Below, one piece after another: positions 20,059-32,137 of a stretch of DNA of 64,000 nucleotides (its first letter is position 1; each line of letters begins with the position of its first letter). The position numbers and the translations under genes were made by a program. The notes beneath the pieces are model-generated. The model made no database searches. It worked only from the letters and a program-made list of their open reading frames with translations, and was not told the DNA's origin. Source of the DNA: Gliomastix tumulicola (Eukaryota > Ascomycota > Sordariomycetes > Hypocreales > Bionectriaceae); contig BCHX01000002.1 of NCBI GenBank assembly GCA_001599755.1, positions 3,392,330 to 3,456,329 on the forward strand, written 5' to 3'.

Positions 20059-23000
20059 TCACCTCGCCATGCTTGGCTGCAGAGTCTCCCATCCCCCCAT
20101 CTCCTGCCCGTCGTCCAGACCGTCCAGCAAGTCCACCGGCGTGGCCTGGACTTGAGCCTGAGCATGACCGTGACCCGTGCGCCCTTGCTGATTGAATCCC
20201 GCATTCCTCGACGGCAGAGGCGGTCCTGCTGACCCGCTCACTGCACTTGAGGCTCTTCTATCGCCCTGTGTAGCGCCCACGCTCTTGGATGTGGGTATGG
20301 GCCGTGAACCGGAGACTCCCATCGTAGCTGCCCGCGCCGGTAGGGGAGGCTTGGAGCTGTGAATGCTGGCTGCGTCCGAGCTGCTTGGCGTGAGACCCGT
20401 CGCGAGATGCGCCGGCTTCCTAGCCACCGGCGGCGGGGTCGACTTCCAACTGCCTGCATTTGTAGACGATGTGTTCTGCGAGCTGAGTGAAGATGGTGCT
20501 GGGGGGTGGTGCTGTGCGTAGGGGGCTTGTGGCATTGTCGCGGTTCTCGTGAGACTGGAGCTCGGGCTTGGTATCGGCTCCCCTCCCCTCCCGACGTTCT
20601 GGCTCTGCCGACGCGGAGGCGGGAGCGGCGGTGACCCGGAGATAGACTCGTGGTCGCCGCTCAGGCTCACTCGTCCTACTCTAGAGGCTAGACTGGCCGC
20701 GTCGCTCCCCAGCGGTTTTCTCGGCGTGACGCTCGATGCCGTGCTATTCATAATGTTTGGCAGCATCACCTTCTCGTACGGCGAGCTGGAGAAGCTCGAG
20801 AACGACGCTCTGGAGGACGACCGAGAGACAGATATCCAGTCCTGTTCCTCATTGTGGCCGAATGGATTGGAAGGCCGATTTGGATTGAGCGTCATTGGCA
20901 CGCCGTCTCGCCCGTTTGGTACTGGGACCTGGGCCCGGGCAGGCTGCTTGTTGTCTAGCCACCATTTCTGGCGATCGGAGCTTGCCGGCGGTAGACCAGG
21001 CTCAATGGCGTCGTAGCCGATAAGATCCTCATCCTCGGTCTCGTCTCCATCGATACCGTGCAGCGAGTCCCCGACCTCTGCCTTGCGCCGCCGGTATAAG
21101 TCCTGACTGATACACTCTCGTTTCGGTTCGTCAACTATGCTGACCTGGCACTCAAACGCCGCGTACACAGGGCGGTGGTCCGAGAACTTGAGAGGGGCCG
21201 AGTTGTAGTGAAGCTGACGCAGGTTCTGCCCCTTTCGGAGAATTCGATCTGTCCAGGCAGGAATTCTTGCTTTTTCACTAAAGCCAAATAGTTAATCACC
21301 GTCACCAGGAACAGACTGGTAAAACTTCCATCCACTTACGATGTGTCGAATGTGTCTGAACCGATATCGTATTTGTACGTCGGGAGGAAGGTGATGCGAT
21401 CTTCTCGGTAGAATGGGAAGGCCAGGCCTGCCACCATCTGGAGGTTGAGCTGATCATTCTCATATAGTCTCTCCAGATCGCCCTTCTTCACTAGGGCTCG
21501 TGCAGTCTCCAAGCTCAAACCGATGCGGTAGTTGAAATCTCCTAACCATACCACGGCATCTGTGTAGTGTGTGTTAGCGAGCCAAATCTGCATTGATGGA
21601 CATGGGCACAGCGATCATACCATGGTCGTCGATCCCTCGGTTTCTTAGGAAACGTAAACCGTGATGGATCGTTGCATAGTCTCGATTTCTCTCGTCATAA
21701 TTGGTGAACCCAGCCGCCAGATGAGCAGTCACGAAGCAGATCTGGGTGTTGGCGTATTCAAATCGTATGGCCACAGCCCCCTTGTTGCCAGCCATGCCGG
21801 ACATACCAGTCTTTTTCACGTTGCCCTCGACATTCTTAATATTTGCCAAAGAAGATGTCTTGACAAATATGCACAGCGCGGCACCAACAAGCTGGCCGCT
21901 TCGCAGGAGGACGTACTTCTCCCCTCCTCTCGCTGCTTGTCGCTTGTTGAGGGTCACCATGACAGCTTGCTCCCAGATTTGCCTGCGAGCAGGGTCGCTG
22001 TTCATAATATGCTGAGGGCTGAGCTCGATGATCTCCTGGAATCCCACGGCGTAGACCTCGGGTTCCAAGTCTTCCATGTTGGGTGGGAAAAGCCACGGTG
22101 TGAGATCCTCATCCGTACCATTTTCTTTGCCATTCAGATTGAACGTTCCAACCCACATCCTGATTGACTTGGTCGATGTGAACTCTTCAGCTCGCTTGCT
22201 CAGCTCGACTGAGACAAAGTCGCTTATCGGGTCGAAGAGGTGGACGGGTGCCTGGCCTACGAGGCGCCCAAGAAGCATGTCGATGGTGATCTGCCTCGAA
22301 GGGTCCACAAAGTTGTTGTGATAGATGCGCTGAACTGATTTCCTGACATCCGCGACGGCACCAGCTAGAGACATCTTGCCATGGCGTGTGAAGGATGACT
22401 TGAGAGCCCCGGTGCCGGCGTAGATCTTGGACAGGGAATCGCCGTTGTCTGCCCACAGGCTCGAGTGTCTCATCCAGAAATCCGAAGCGGCAAACTCGCC
22501 ACGATGCCCCAAGAAAGCCTCGACGGCCATCTGCGAGATTAAGGTCTGTATCAGGTTTGTTCGGTCCAGACAGTCGAGACAGTTGGTGCGGAAAACACCC
22601 TCCTGCTGTAGGACCACGGCCATGCGACTGCTGAGCGTCCCGTCTAGGTCATCCCCAGAGTCGTGGGTCTCCTGCGCAAGATAATAGGCGAATCCATCCG
22701 TCGAGCCCTCTATGTATCGACGGATGTCTCGAGCCGCTTCATAGCCGGCTGGGCCCTTGGTTTCAGCGTGGAAGTCGTAGTGTGTTTCCCTCAGAAGGGC
22801 GTGGTCTGCCGAGCGTTCGCCGCCCCTTCGGCCCAAGGGACAATTTCGGATCCCGTGGCGGTATAAATCGCTAAGCTCGACTTCACTCGGCTTGGACTCG
22901 CTGAGAAGATTAATTACATGTACGGCACCGTACGTCTGCTCGAGTTCCTCAAAGTGCTTGTTGAAAGACGGTTGCGTGCCCTCCGGAGAACGGGTGACGG

Positions 23001-24155
23001 TAATCTTCTGTCGTCCTGGAACGAGGTCTGGTGCCTGTTCCCAGAACACTGGCACGGAGCCACGCACTTGTACGTAGGAGAAGAGAACGCCAGCAGGGCT
23101 CCAGAATATTGTTTCTGTCTCCACGAAATTGGCAACGTGCCCATCATCGTCAATACCACGGGAGTTGAATCTTGTGCCAGCTCTGCGGCAGGATAGACGG
23201 GATACGAGCGTCAGGAACGAAGGCATGCCAGTTCTGGCTCGTAGTGGCGAAGCGGTCTGAGGAATCGTCATGGTCTTGCAGAAGCCGCGGAAAGCAGATG
23301 TGAGGATGCGCGATGCGTCCAGTGCTTCTCTTTCGTGAGGCATGAGCCTTGATCGAAACTGGACGAGAGGGCTGATCATGTATGAATTCCACAGGAAGGC
23401 ATCGTCGAAATTATCGATCTCGAAGGAATTGGAGTTAATTGGCCTTGTTTCCGCTTGGTCAATACAATATCTGAACAGCGATTCACAAGGAAGGCGCCTC
23501 ACCTATCCTGCATTCGATTCGTAACGTCGAAGTCCGTGCTGTAGTAGAACGAGCCATTGCCCAGCAGTTTCCGTAGTTCGTGGCATGGGTGTTCCACAAC
23601 GACGTCTCTGCGTCCTAAGTTCTGGCCATAGGCCGAATTCTGGTTGAACGAGGCCAAGGGATCGGGAACGTCTGTCTCGTATGGATCGAGCGGGACGACG
23701 TCATCGTAGTTGGCACTGCTGAGGCAGTAGAATGCCACATTTACGATCCTCTCCACCGTCTCCCCAGGCCGCACAGTGGCAGCTCTGGAGGCCTGGGTAA
23801 TGACGGCGAGGAAGACCTCGTCGTTGACCGAGATCAACCCTAGCGTTCCGTATATAGGCCGCGGCGTCAGCGGCCGGTAGTCCTTGAGCACCTTCTCCGA
23901 CGTGGGAGAGAACTCGACCATGCATTTCGCCGCGCCGGACTCGCCGTTCGTGTTTCGGGGCTTGACGGAGGACAGGGACGTGTGGGAGCCATTGGGACCG
24001 GCGGGGTCGCTGGTCGAGGAGCTGTATCGCAGGATCAGGGTGTGGGAGGCGGATACGATGGCGATCGATCGGAGGGGATAGTCGCGGATGTACAGCTCGC
24101 TCGACTTGTCGGGTGCGGGCGCCTGGCTCGTCCAAGATCCGGGAGCGCTATCCAT
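20059..24155 (-). CDS. Synaptojanin-like SAC / inositol polyphosphate 5-phosphatase, four exons
   Basis: Phosphoinositide phosphatase acting at the plasma membrane and endocytic sites (Inp51/52/53 family). Exons 24155-23503, 23443-21621, 21559-21340 and 21277-20059 give 1304 residues in frame. An N-terminal SAC domain has the intact catalytic CX5R loop NCLDCLDRTN (about residues 505-512). The 5-phosphatase domain starts at about residue 645 (MWVGTFNLNG) and holds WLGDFNYRI, PAWTDRIL and SDHRPVYAAFE. The C-terminal ~330 residues are disordered with NPF-like (RPSNPFG) and polyproline SH3-ligand segments (PPLPPPRRQ, KPPLPAR), which suggest endocytic adaptor binding. The first intron could alternatively end 27 nt earlier (32 nt, too short), so the 59-nt version is preferred. 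Confidence 0.93.
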
Positions 24156-25428
24156 CGTCCTTATCGTGTGCCGAGGGGCATTGGGCTCGGGCCTGCAGGT
24201 GGGAGGAGGAGGTCAGGACAGGTCAGCAAGGCCGTCAGCGAGAACAGGCTGCATTGCTGGTTCGGTATCGCAACCAGGCGAGGATCTAAATGCCGGCGAC
24301 GGAGCAGGGCGCTGTGGAGGGCAGGGCTACAAGATGCATTGGAGACGGAGAGGTGAGCAATGCTTCCAGGATGACGTTGGAAACCTTGGAACACTTTTTG
24401 GAGGGGGGTAGGGCAGAGAGATAGTACTTTGGAATTTGGTCTGGTTGGTGCCCATTTTAAATGGCAGGTGCCTCACGCTCTCAACGTCGTCGTTTTGACT
24501 AAGGTACTTACGAGGACTTACTAACTCGTCATGTCATGGCGGCGCCGGTAGTAAGAGATACTGCGCGGGGAGTGTGTTACAGTCAAGTCTGGATTATTGT
24601 GAAACAGCTGTATATTACAATGCCTCGTGCCCGGTGATGCTTCCCGTGTCCCAACCAAGCCAGCCAGCACTCGCTGGGCCGGGCCTATGATTTCGACGGC
24701 AATAGTCAGCTTCCCCATAGCAGCGTCCGATCTCTGGGAAGACGGGCTTGATGCGCATGACAGATGGACCACGAGATTCGAGTCCCGTCCGCGGAGGTCC
24801 CGACGAATGGACAGCAAAAAATAGACAGTAGTAGTAGCTAGAAACGCATCGTCTGTATACCAGCCCACCAAATTGAAAATCTCGAGCAGCGCATAACAAA
24901 GTGAGTGACAAAGAGGTTCGCAGAATAGAATCTGAAAAGACAAATATAGACATGGCTTCAGATTCGAAATTGAGATCATGCTCCCAGTGGGAGCGTTCAT
25001 TCTCTTCCTATCATATGTTTTTGAAGAAATCATCACGAGCCGATTGTTTTGGAAGGAAAGGAATTTCTTGCGCCAAAAGCCTCGAGGCACGGAAATATTC
25101 CATCGGGTGCTGAGTCATCAAGTACATTGCAGCCCGTCCACGAAGTACCCGTCCTCGCTGGGCCAGTCAGAGCTAGCCTGTACACCGAAAAACACGGGTA
25201 GATCCAGAAAAGAGCGGGTCAGGGTACCCCACGGCAACCAAACGCAAGTCACTTCGCGCCCCGTCAACTAAACCTGCCTCAACCTTTCCACCCGCTGCAC
25301 GAAGCTCGTCTTTCTTCACTTTCTGCACATCATCAGCAAAGCGACCTTTCGAGTATCCCGACACGCGCGCATCTCCCTTTCACATACCCACGCGCATTTC
25401 CCCACGTACAAGCTCTTGCATCACCAAT
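24156..25428. other. Divergent promoter region, SAC phosphatase / Prp39
   Basis: No gene seen. Open frames here (for example minus strand 24521-25090) lack protein character. Confidence 0.4.
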
Positions 25429-27804
25429 ATGAGCGACTTCGGGCCTCATGGTGGCGCCGACGAGGAATACGCCGCGGTGCGCCGTTACAGCGCAGACGTG
25501 GTAAGCTCCATCCATCAATTGGCGTCCACCCCAGAACGTGGAGGCGCGAGATGCTGACGGCAATTGCGAATAGGAAGCTGCGCCCGACACCTTCGAGAAC
25601 TGGGAGAACCTCGTCCGGGCCTGCGAGTCCCTCGAGGGCGGCCTCAACCGAAACTCCAGCCCCCAAGCGCTAGCGACATTCCGCAATGCCTACGATCGAT
25701 TCCTGTTCAAGTTCCCCCTGCTCTTCGGATACTGGAAGAAATATGCCGACATGGAGTTCAACATCGCCGGCCCGGAATCGGCTGATATGGTAAGCGAATA
25801 CGGCGCGTGCGCGGGAAAGTAGAGAGGCTGGCTGACGCGACTGATTCTCCAGGTGTATGAGCGAGGAGTGGCCAGCATCACCAACTCTGTCGATCTTTGG
25901 ACTGAGTACTGTTCCTTCAAGATGGAGACCACCCACGACCCCCAGGTTGTGAGAGAGTAAGTAGTTCTCCCGGGACCTCCCATTTCCCTAACGCCTCCGC
26001 CGCCCGCCAGCGCCAACGCCTGGCACTCATGCACGAGAATCGGCCATGGTTCGAATACGCTGGTAGCGCGTACCATCACCATCACCGATCGATGGTGAGA
26101 TTGAAGCCTGCGCCTTCCCCTTCCCACTCGGGATCTATATCTCACTATCTCTGGCCAGACTCTGTTGATGTCATTTTGCTCGTTTTCCGCCTCACGTCCG
26201 CATCACATTATTATTATTATCACACACCTCTAGCTACATCTTTTGGGACTTGGGGGACTCGTTTCCGAACCTGTCCATGTCCTGGTCTACACTCCCGTGT
26301 ACTAAGCCTCTTCTCTCTACCTCACCCACAGCTTCTATCCACGCAGAATTGTGAACTGACCCGAGCTGCCAGAATCTTCGAGCGTGGTGCGTCTTTCGTC
26401 GGGCTCGATTTCCTTGCGCATCCCTTCTGGGACAAGTACATCGAGTACGAGGAACGGCAGGAGGCACACGACCGAATTTACACCATCCATGCCCGTCTGC
26501 TCGCGATCCCTCTCCACCAGTATGCTCGATACTTTGAGCGATTCCGAAGCCTCACAGAGAGCCGTTCGGTGGCCGAGCTCATTGAGCCCGCCGCTTTCTC
26601 TCACCTTCGGTCTGAATTCGAAACTGCCATGGCAAGCGGCCAGGTGCCGGCTCTCGAGGTTGAACGCGACATTCGATCCAAGGTCGACGCTATATACTAC
26701 GAGCTGTCCAGTAACACCAGTGGCGAGGTGACCAAGCGCTGGACCTTCGAGCAGGGTATCAAGCGTCCCTACTTCCACGTCACGGAGCTGGACTATCCGC
26801 AGCTGCACAACTGGCGTGAGTATCTGGATTTCGAAGAGAGCGAGGGCGACGTGGCTCGGATCACGGCTCTGTACGAGCGGTGCCTAGTTACCTGCGCTCT
26901 CTACGAGGAATTCTGGCTCCGCTACGCCCGTTGGATGTCAGGTCAAGAGGGCAAGGACGAGGATGTTCGCATCATCTTTATGAAGGCTGCTACCCTGTTC
27001 GTGCCCGTCAGTCGACCTGGCATCCGGCTGCAGTGGGCATATTTCGAGGAGAGCGTTGGCAGAATCGACGCCGCCGAAGCCATCCACGAGGCCATCCTTG
27101 CGCAGATCCCAGACTGCATTGAGGTTCTCATTTCGTGGGCCAATCTGGCGCGACGTCAGCACGGTATCGACGAGGCGATCCGCGTGTATACTGACCGTAT
27201 CGAGGCGCCTACTGTCGATCTGTACACCAAGGCAGCCCTGGTCGCTGAATGGGCGTACCTGTTGTGGAAGACGAAGAGATCTGCGGACGAGGCCCGTGCG
27301 GTCTTCCTGAAGAATGCACAGTGGTACGCTGACAGCCGCATGTTCTGGGAGAGATGGTTCCAATTCGAAATCGAGCAGCCGGCGACGGATGCCGATCACG
27401 GCAAGCGAGTGCAGCACGTCTTCGACGAGCTTTGCAGCAAGAGCCGACTGTCGATTGGCGCGAAGAGGGAGCTTGGCCAGATTTATCTCGGTTATCTCGT
27501 AGAGCTCGGTGACAAGACGTCCATGAAGACGTTCCTCAAGGTTGACCGAGAGCTGTTTGGGTGAGTGCTTTTTTTTTTGGAGCTTGTCTCCTGTCTCGTT
27601 TGCTCCTCAACAGTTACTAATCTTGTCACCAGACCCAAGTCAGTCACCACCATTGCCAAGGGCACCGGGTCTCAGGAGAACGGCGCAGCTGCTGGTGAGC
27701 TGGATGAAGCGTCCAAGGCCAAGGCCGAAGCCCGCGGCTTCACCTTCTTCCAGCTCTACAGCGACCCGCCTGCTGACGCACAAGGCACCGTCGACTTCAA
27801 CTAG
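25429..27804 (+). CDS. prp39: U1 snRNP factor Prp39 (HAT-repeat protein)
   Basis: Component of the U1 snRNP that helps commit pre-mRNA to splicing. Clear exons: 25429-25500, 25574-25789, 25853-~25956, a large exon from about 26332/26347 to 27560, and 27633-27804. HAT repeats are evident: FENWENLVRACE, LLFGYWKKYADMEF, DLWTEYCSFKM, HPFWDKYIEYEERQ, FWLRYARWM, MFWERWFQFEIE. The tail is polar and ends DPPADAQGTVDFN. The junction after exon 3 is unresolved: the GTAAGT donor at 25957 leaves a phase that no visible acceptor near 26331 or 26346 satisfies, whereas a weaker CAG/GTTGTG donor at 25946 gives a continuous frame (about 593 residues). A further small exon in 25957-26331 is possible. Confidence 0.88.
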
Positions 27805-29056
27805 GAGGCGAGCGCGGGCCTGACGACGTGACCAGGTGCCGTGATACTTTGGGTGTTTGTCAGTCGATGTCGGAGTTACCATTGTACTATAACTACGAGC
27901 ACTTGCAGCTTTCCCACCAGGGAGGAAAGCCAGCAAGTCCAAGGATTGGGGTTCTACGAGGACGAGAGCAGAGCAGGCATCTCAAGCCTTTTGGAGCTAG
28001 GATAATGGAGTGGAAGACAATCTGGGTATACTGTCGACGAGGCATGTTGAAGCCTTCCATGTTGACTCGGGCAGAATGATTGGGAAGAAAGGACGGTAGT
28101 AACTTTATTACGAAGCTAAAAGAACGAATGAACACAGGCCAACTGAATACCTAACTGGTGATGTCTGCTTCTTGGAGTGGTGATCGCCGGTCCTGGACAT
28201 GTTACCCGCCTTATGTAATTCGGCGATAGCTCGGCGAAGGTGTTGGAAGATTGGCGGCGGAGATCTCCAGGCACAGGCTGATAATCCCTGGCATTCCCTG
28301 GGCACATCCCGGTCGGATGGTACATCGTCCGTCTTCGGGTGGCACAGTAGCATCCATCCTGGATGATCCGAAATTTTATTTTATCCCGAGCCGAGAGTCA
28401 TGACGTCCAGCGAGTGAACGAACCGTGCTGCTGCTCCCTGACATTTTTTGCCCTCTGAGCAATGAGTCAGTGAGTAAGCATAAGCAAACGTCGCCACACA
28501 GCGCAAATAATGACGCTTGCACCGATTGAGCAACTCGGCGCGAGCTTCCAAGAGTGGGAGATGGAGTGGGGGTCACCAAGTGGAAAAGCCGCCTCTGGTT
28601 CCGGAATTCATTATCAAACGATGAACTGAGCCTGCGACGACTGAAGTTCTGCTGAAGTGACGCCTTTTTTTCGGGGGCCCGCCTCGTGGACCCTTGGGCG
28701 GCGGGCCAATGGGAAGCTCTCAATTTCAATCCGTCGTCTTATCGAATTTCCTCGGTTGCCGCATCCTCCTCGCGTCCTTTCCTGACCTGACCTGACCTGA
28801 ACTTCTCCCTCCTCCTTCACACCACCTCAGCCCATTCCATTCTCACGTCCCCGGTCTTTGCTGCGCAATAACCTTCTCGGAGTAAAAGTAAGTTGGCCCT
28901 CTGAGTCACAATCATTATTCAGCAGTTTTACGGGAGTGTCTGTCTGTCTGTCTGCTGCTGGTATTTATATGCCCTATCAGACGCTCGACGAACCGAGACC
29001 CTCCCATATCACTCGGCCTTTGGTTAGCTCGTATCGCTAACATATCCGACGCTCAG
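27805..29056. other. Intergenic / cytochrome c peroxidase promoter
   Basis: Contains four perfect CCTGA repeats at 28781-28800 and a (TGTC)n run at 28937-28953; the latter is probably in the 5' leader. No gene seen. Confidence 0.5.
28781..28800. repeat. (CCTGA)4 tandem repeat
   Basis: Four exact copies of a pentanucleotide in the promoter of the cytochrome c peroxidase gene. Confidence 0.9.
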
Positions 29057-30154
29057 ATGGCTTCCACAGCTCGCACTTTCGCCCGCGCGGCGACCCGGGC
29101 CACTGCCCGTCCTGCCTTTGCCTACGCCGCCCCCCGCCAGGCTTTCCGCCAGCAGGGCCAGCGCTTCTACTCGTCCGAGGCGCCCAAGAAGTCTGGCTCC
29201 TCGCTGGTGCCCATCCTGCTCGGCGCCGTGGCCCTCGGCGGTGCCGGCTGGTACTACACGTCGAGCAGCGCGCCCTCGGCGGCCTCGACCAAGAAGATCG
29301 TCAACCCCACCAAGGAGGACTTCCAGAAGGTCTACAACGAGATCGCAGCCCGCCTCGAGGAGAAGGACGACTACGACGACGGCAGCTTCGGCCCCGTCCT
29401 GCTGCGTCTCGCGTGGCACGCCAGCGGCACCTTTGACAAGTCCACGGGCACGGGCGGCAGCAACGGCGCGACGATGCGCTTCGCTCCCGAGTCCGACCAC
29501 GGCGCCAACGCCGGCCTGATCGCGGCGCGCGACTTCCTCGAGCCCGTCAAGGTGGCCAACCCGTGGATCACGTACTCGGACCTCTGGATCCTCGCGGGCG
29601 TCTGCGCCATCCAGGAGATGCAAGGGCCCATCATCCCCTACCGCCCGGGCCGCTCCGACCGCGACGTGTCGGCCTGCACGCCCGACGGCCGCCTGCCCGA
29701 CGCGACGCAGGGGTCCGACCACCTCCGCAACATCTTCTACCGCATGGGCTTCGACGACCAGGAGATCGTCGCGCTCTCGGGCGCCCACGCCCTGGGCCGC
29801 TGCCACACCGACCGCTCCGGCTTCGACGGGCCCTGGACCTTCTCGCCCACGATCCTGACCAACGACTTCTACCGCCTGCTCGTCGAGGAGCAGTGGCAGT
29901 GGAAGAAGTGGAACGGCCCCAAGCAGTACGAGGACAAGAAGACCAAGACGCTCATGATGCTGCCCACGGACATGACCCTCGTCACCGACAAGAAGTTCCG
30001 CGTCTTCACCGACAAGTACGCCAAGGACAACGACGCCTTCTTCAAGGATTTCTCGGCCGTCGTCACCAAGCTGTTTGAGCTCGGCGTGCCCTTTGCCGCT
30101 GGGTCGGAGAGCCAGCGCTGGACCTTCAAGCCCACCTGGGATGAGTCCAAGTGA
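29057..30154 (+). CDS. ccp1: Mitochondrial cytochrome c peroxidase
   Basis: Reduces hydrogen peroxide with electrons from cytochrome c in the intermembrane space. Intronless, 365 residues. The N-terminus is an Arg/Ala-rich presequence ([20 protein letters not shown]) followed by a hydrophobic sorting segment ([17 protein letters not shown], about residues 51-67), the bipartite signal of yeast Ccp1. The class I haem peroxidase fold shows distal RLAWHASGT (His121), proximal [10 protein letters not shown] (His244) and GPW (Trp260, equivalent to the radical-forming Trp191 of the yeast enzyme), and the MMLPTDM segment. These residues support cytochrome c peroxidase rather than an ascorbate peroxidase. 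Confidence 0.96.
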   Translation: MASTARTFARAATRATARPAFAYAAPRQAFRQQGQRFYSSEAPKKSGSSLVPILLGAVALGGAGWYYTSSSAPSAASTKKIVNPTKEDFQKVYNEIAARLEEKDDYDDGSFGPVLLRLAWHASGTFDKSTGTGGSNGATMRFAPESDHGANAGLIAARDFLEPVKVANPWITYSDLWILAGVCAIQEMQGPIIPYRPGRSDRDVSACTPDGRLPDATQGSDHLRNIFYRMGFDDQEIVALSGAHALGRCHTDRSGFDGPWTFSPTILTNDFYRLLVEEQWQWKKWNGPKQYEDKKTKTLMMLPTDMTLVTDKKFRVFTDKYAKDNDAFFKDFSAVVTKLFELGVPFAAGSESQRWTFKPTWDESK

Positions 30155-30670
30155 AAAAAACCTCGCAAGGTTGCAGTTGTTGAGGGCGGGAGTGGTCTCT
30201 CCTTTGTCAAGATTATAGATGAGATTTTTATATACTAGAGGTGCTACTGCTGCTGCTACAGAGCAGGCAGGTGGTTAGAGGGCATTAGATGGGAGATTTT
30301 CCTTCCGGATAGACTAGAGCTAGAGGAACACCACGGGTTAGAAGGCGACTCTGGGCGGTGTGTCGTCTCAGGCGATCTAGAGGGCAATCCTTCTCGGATG
30401 GTCTGAGATGGTGTGCATCTGCTGCCAGTGGGAGCCTGTATCTAGAAGTCGACACTTCGTCTCCTTAGTTATGTAAAACATTTGACACACACTTGATTGT
30501 CCCTTTTGTGTCCGTGGCTGGCGCTAATGGGGGAAGCACGACCACATTGCCAAGGCGCTTATGCTTTATGAGGAAGATTCAGAGTCGGATATTAGTAGCT
30601 TCGTTCAGCTGCTTTATTCACCTCTCGTGCTATTAGATGGCTGAATGCTGGGCTAGTGAAAGGCACGTCA
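30155..30670. other. Convergent 3' intergenic region
   Basis: 3' flanks of the peroxidase and the MFS permease; no gene seen. Confidence 0.45.
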
Positions 30671-32137
30671 TCAAGCCTTGACACTACCATCAATATCAAC
30701 CTTCTCCAGCGCCTCCTCCTCAGACGTCTCCCGCCTCCCACTCAGCCCATCCTCCTGAATCCCCGGGTTCCTCCTCACATACCACACCATCCCCAAGATG
30801 ACACCGATGCTCCCCGCCGCAAACGCCGTCGCGAGCGGGAAGCCGATGGGATACCGCGGCGAATCCGCCACGCGCCACGCGCCCAGCGGGATCGTCGCGT
30901 GCCCGACATACACGAGCGTGACGGCCAGACCGACGAGCACGGAGCGCGCCTCGGGCTCCTTGGCGAGGATCACGGCCAGCCACGCGAGCAGCGCGTAGCC
31001 CCAGGCGGCCGTGGCAAAAGTCAGGAAGTAAAAGGCCATGGTCGTCGGGCGATCCCCCGGCCATGCCGAGAGCACGGCCGTCGCGAGCAGCTGCAGGGCC
31101 GCGGCGCCGACGGAGACCTGCCAGCGCCAACCTTGCCAGTCGCTGAGGGCGTTGAGCCCGATGTTGCAGACGATGGAGATGGCGTAGCCGCCCAGCGGGA
31201 TGAGATTGACCGTGTACACCGAGTACAAGGGTGCACCTGTTGATGCGTCGGTGAGGCCCTTGAGGTAGAGCAAGAAGTACGCGTTGGCGCGCTGCGACCA
31301 GGCGAACTGGATGTACGCCGCGAGGAAGAGGTAGCCGATGGGATGCGTGAGGAGTCCGCGCAGCTTGCGCCAGAGCGCGCGGCCCCCGATGAGCTCCTGC
31401 GTCGTGGTGCCGGCCTCGCGCATGCGGGACGCAGCGAGTCGTCGCTCAGCTTCGGTGAGCCAGAGCGCTCGCGATATCCCCGGCGTGTCCGGGATCACGA
31501 GCAGGCCGTACGCGCCCCAGACCATGGTGATGATGCCCGAGACGATGAACAGCCACTGCCAGCCCTCGAGCCCGTGCACGCCGTTCAGGTTCCTGTACAG
31601 CGCCGCCTGCACGATGCCCAGGAACATGTTGCCCGCGACGCCGCTCACGCCGAAGATGGCCAGCCGCTTGCCCAGCTCGCTCGGCGTGTACCAGTTGAAG
31701 ATGAGGTTCACTATCCCGGGCCACGACGTCGCCTCGAACACACCGAGAAAAAACCGCAGCGCATACACCGTCTTCGCATCCTTCGCGGCAAACGTCGCCA
31801 GCGTCAGCGCGCCCCAGATGACCTCGCACAGCGGCAGCCACAAGGAGGGCCGCAGACGCGTCTGCACGAGCTGCGAGGGCACGATGAAGAGCGCGTAGCC
31901 GATGGAGAAGTACGTCGTGAACTCGACGAGCTCGTTGCCGTAGAGCGAGAGCGACTCCTTCATGCCCGAGACGTAGGCGGCCGTGGTGGCGGACTGGTCC
32001 ATGTCCTTGAGGAGGCCGGCGACAAAGGCCCAGGAGAGGAGGAGGAGGTCGAGCTTGAGGACGAGGACGTGCTCCGGGTCGTGGAAGTAGGAGACGAGGC
32101 GGCGGGGAGACCAGCCGCTGGTCGTTGGGGACGACAT
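30671..32137 (-). CDS. MFS permease, Dal5/anion:cation symporter type
   Basis: Plasma-membrane proton-coupled uptake of an organic anion. Intronless, 488 residues from the ATG at 32137 (MSSPTTSGW...); a longer frame extends upstream but the extension lacks protein character. The pattern is that of the allantoate permease (Dal5/TNA1) family: DMDQSATTAAYVSGM at the end of TM1, ALRFFLGVFEATSWPGI (TM4 motif), WYTPSELGKR, GWQWLFIVSG, FYFLTFATAAWGYALLAW, and a hydrophilic C-terminus (EEEALEKVDID). About 12 hydrophobic segments are visible. It is divergently transcribed from the 2-oxoglutarate dioxygenase 818 bases away, so its substrate may be a sulfonate such as taurine; this is inference from context. 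Confidence 0.92.
   Translation of the reverse strand: MSSPTTSGWSPRRLVSYFHDPEHVLVLKLDLLLLSWAFVAGLLKDMDQSATTAAYVSGMKESLSLYGNELVEFTTYFSIGYALFIVPSQLVQTRLRPSLWLPLCEVIWGALTLATFAAKDAKTVYALRFFLGVFEATSWPGIVNLIFNWYTPSELGKRLAIFGVSGVAGNMFLGIVQAALYRNLNGVHGLEGWQWLFIVSGIITMVWGAYGLLVIPDTPGISRALWLTEAERRLAASRMREAGTTTQELIGGRALWRKLRGLLTHPIGYLFLAAYIQFAWSQRANAYFLLYLKGLTDASTGAPLYSVYTVNLIPLGGYAISIVCNIGLNALSDWQGWRWQVSVGAAALQLLATAVLSAWPGDRPTTMAFYFLTFATAAWGYALLAWLAVILAKEPEARSVLVGLAVTLVYVGHATIPLGAWRVADSPRYPIGFPLATAFAAGSIGVILGMVWYVRRNPGIQEDGLSGRRETSEEEALEKVDIDGSVKA

Noticed and set aside
21620..24155. 32-nt version of the first intron in the SAC phosphatase
   Set aside because: It keeps the frame but is shorter than fungal introns normally are; a 59-nt version with the same phase exists.
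24521..25090. 189-residue minus-strand ORF
   Set aside because: No domain, unnatural composition, and it lies in a divergent promoter region.
29024..29806. 260-residue minus-strand ORF opposite cytochrome c peroxidase
   Set aside because: Val/Gly/Ala/Arg-rich shadow of a GC-rich coding sequence.
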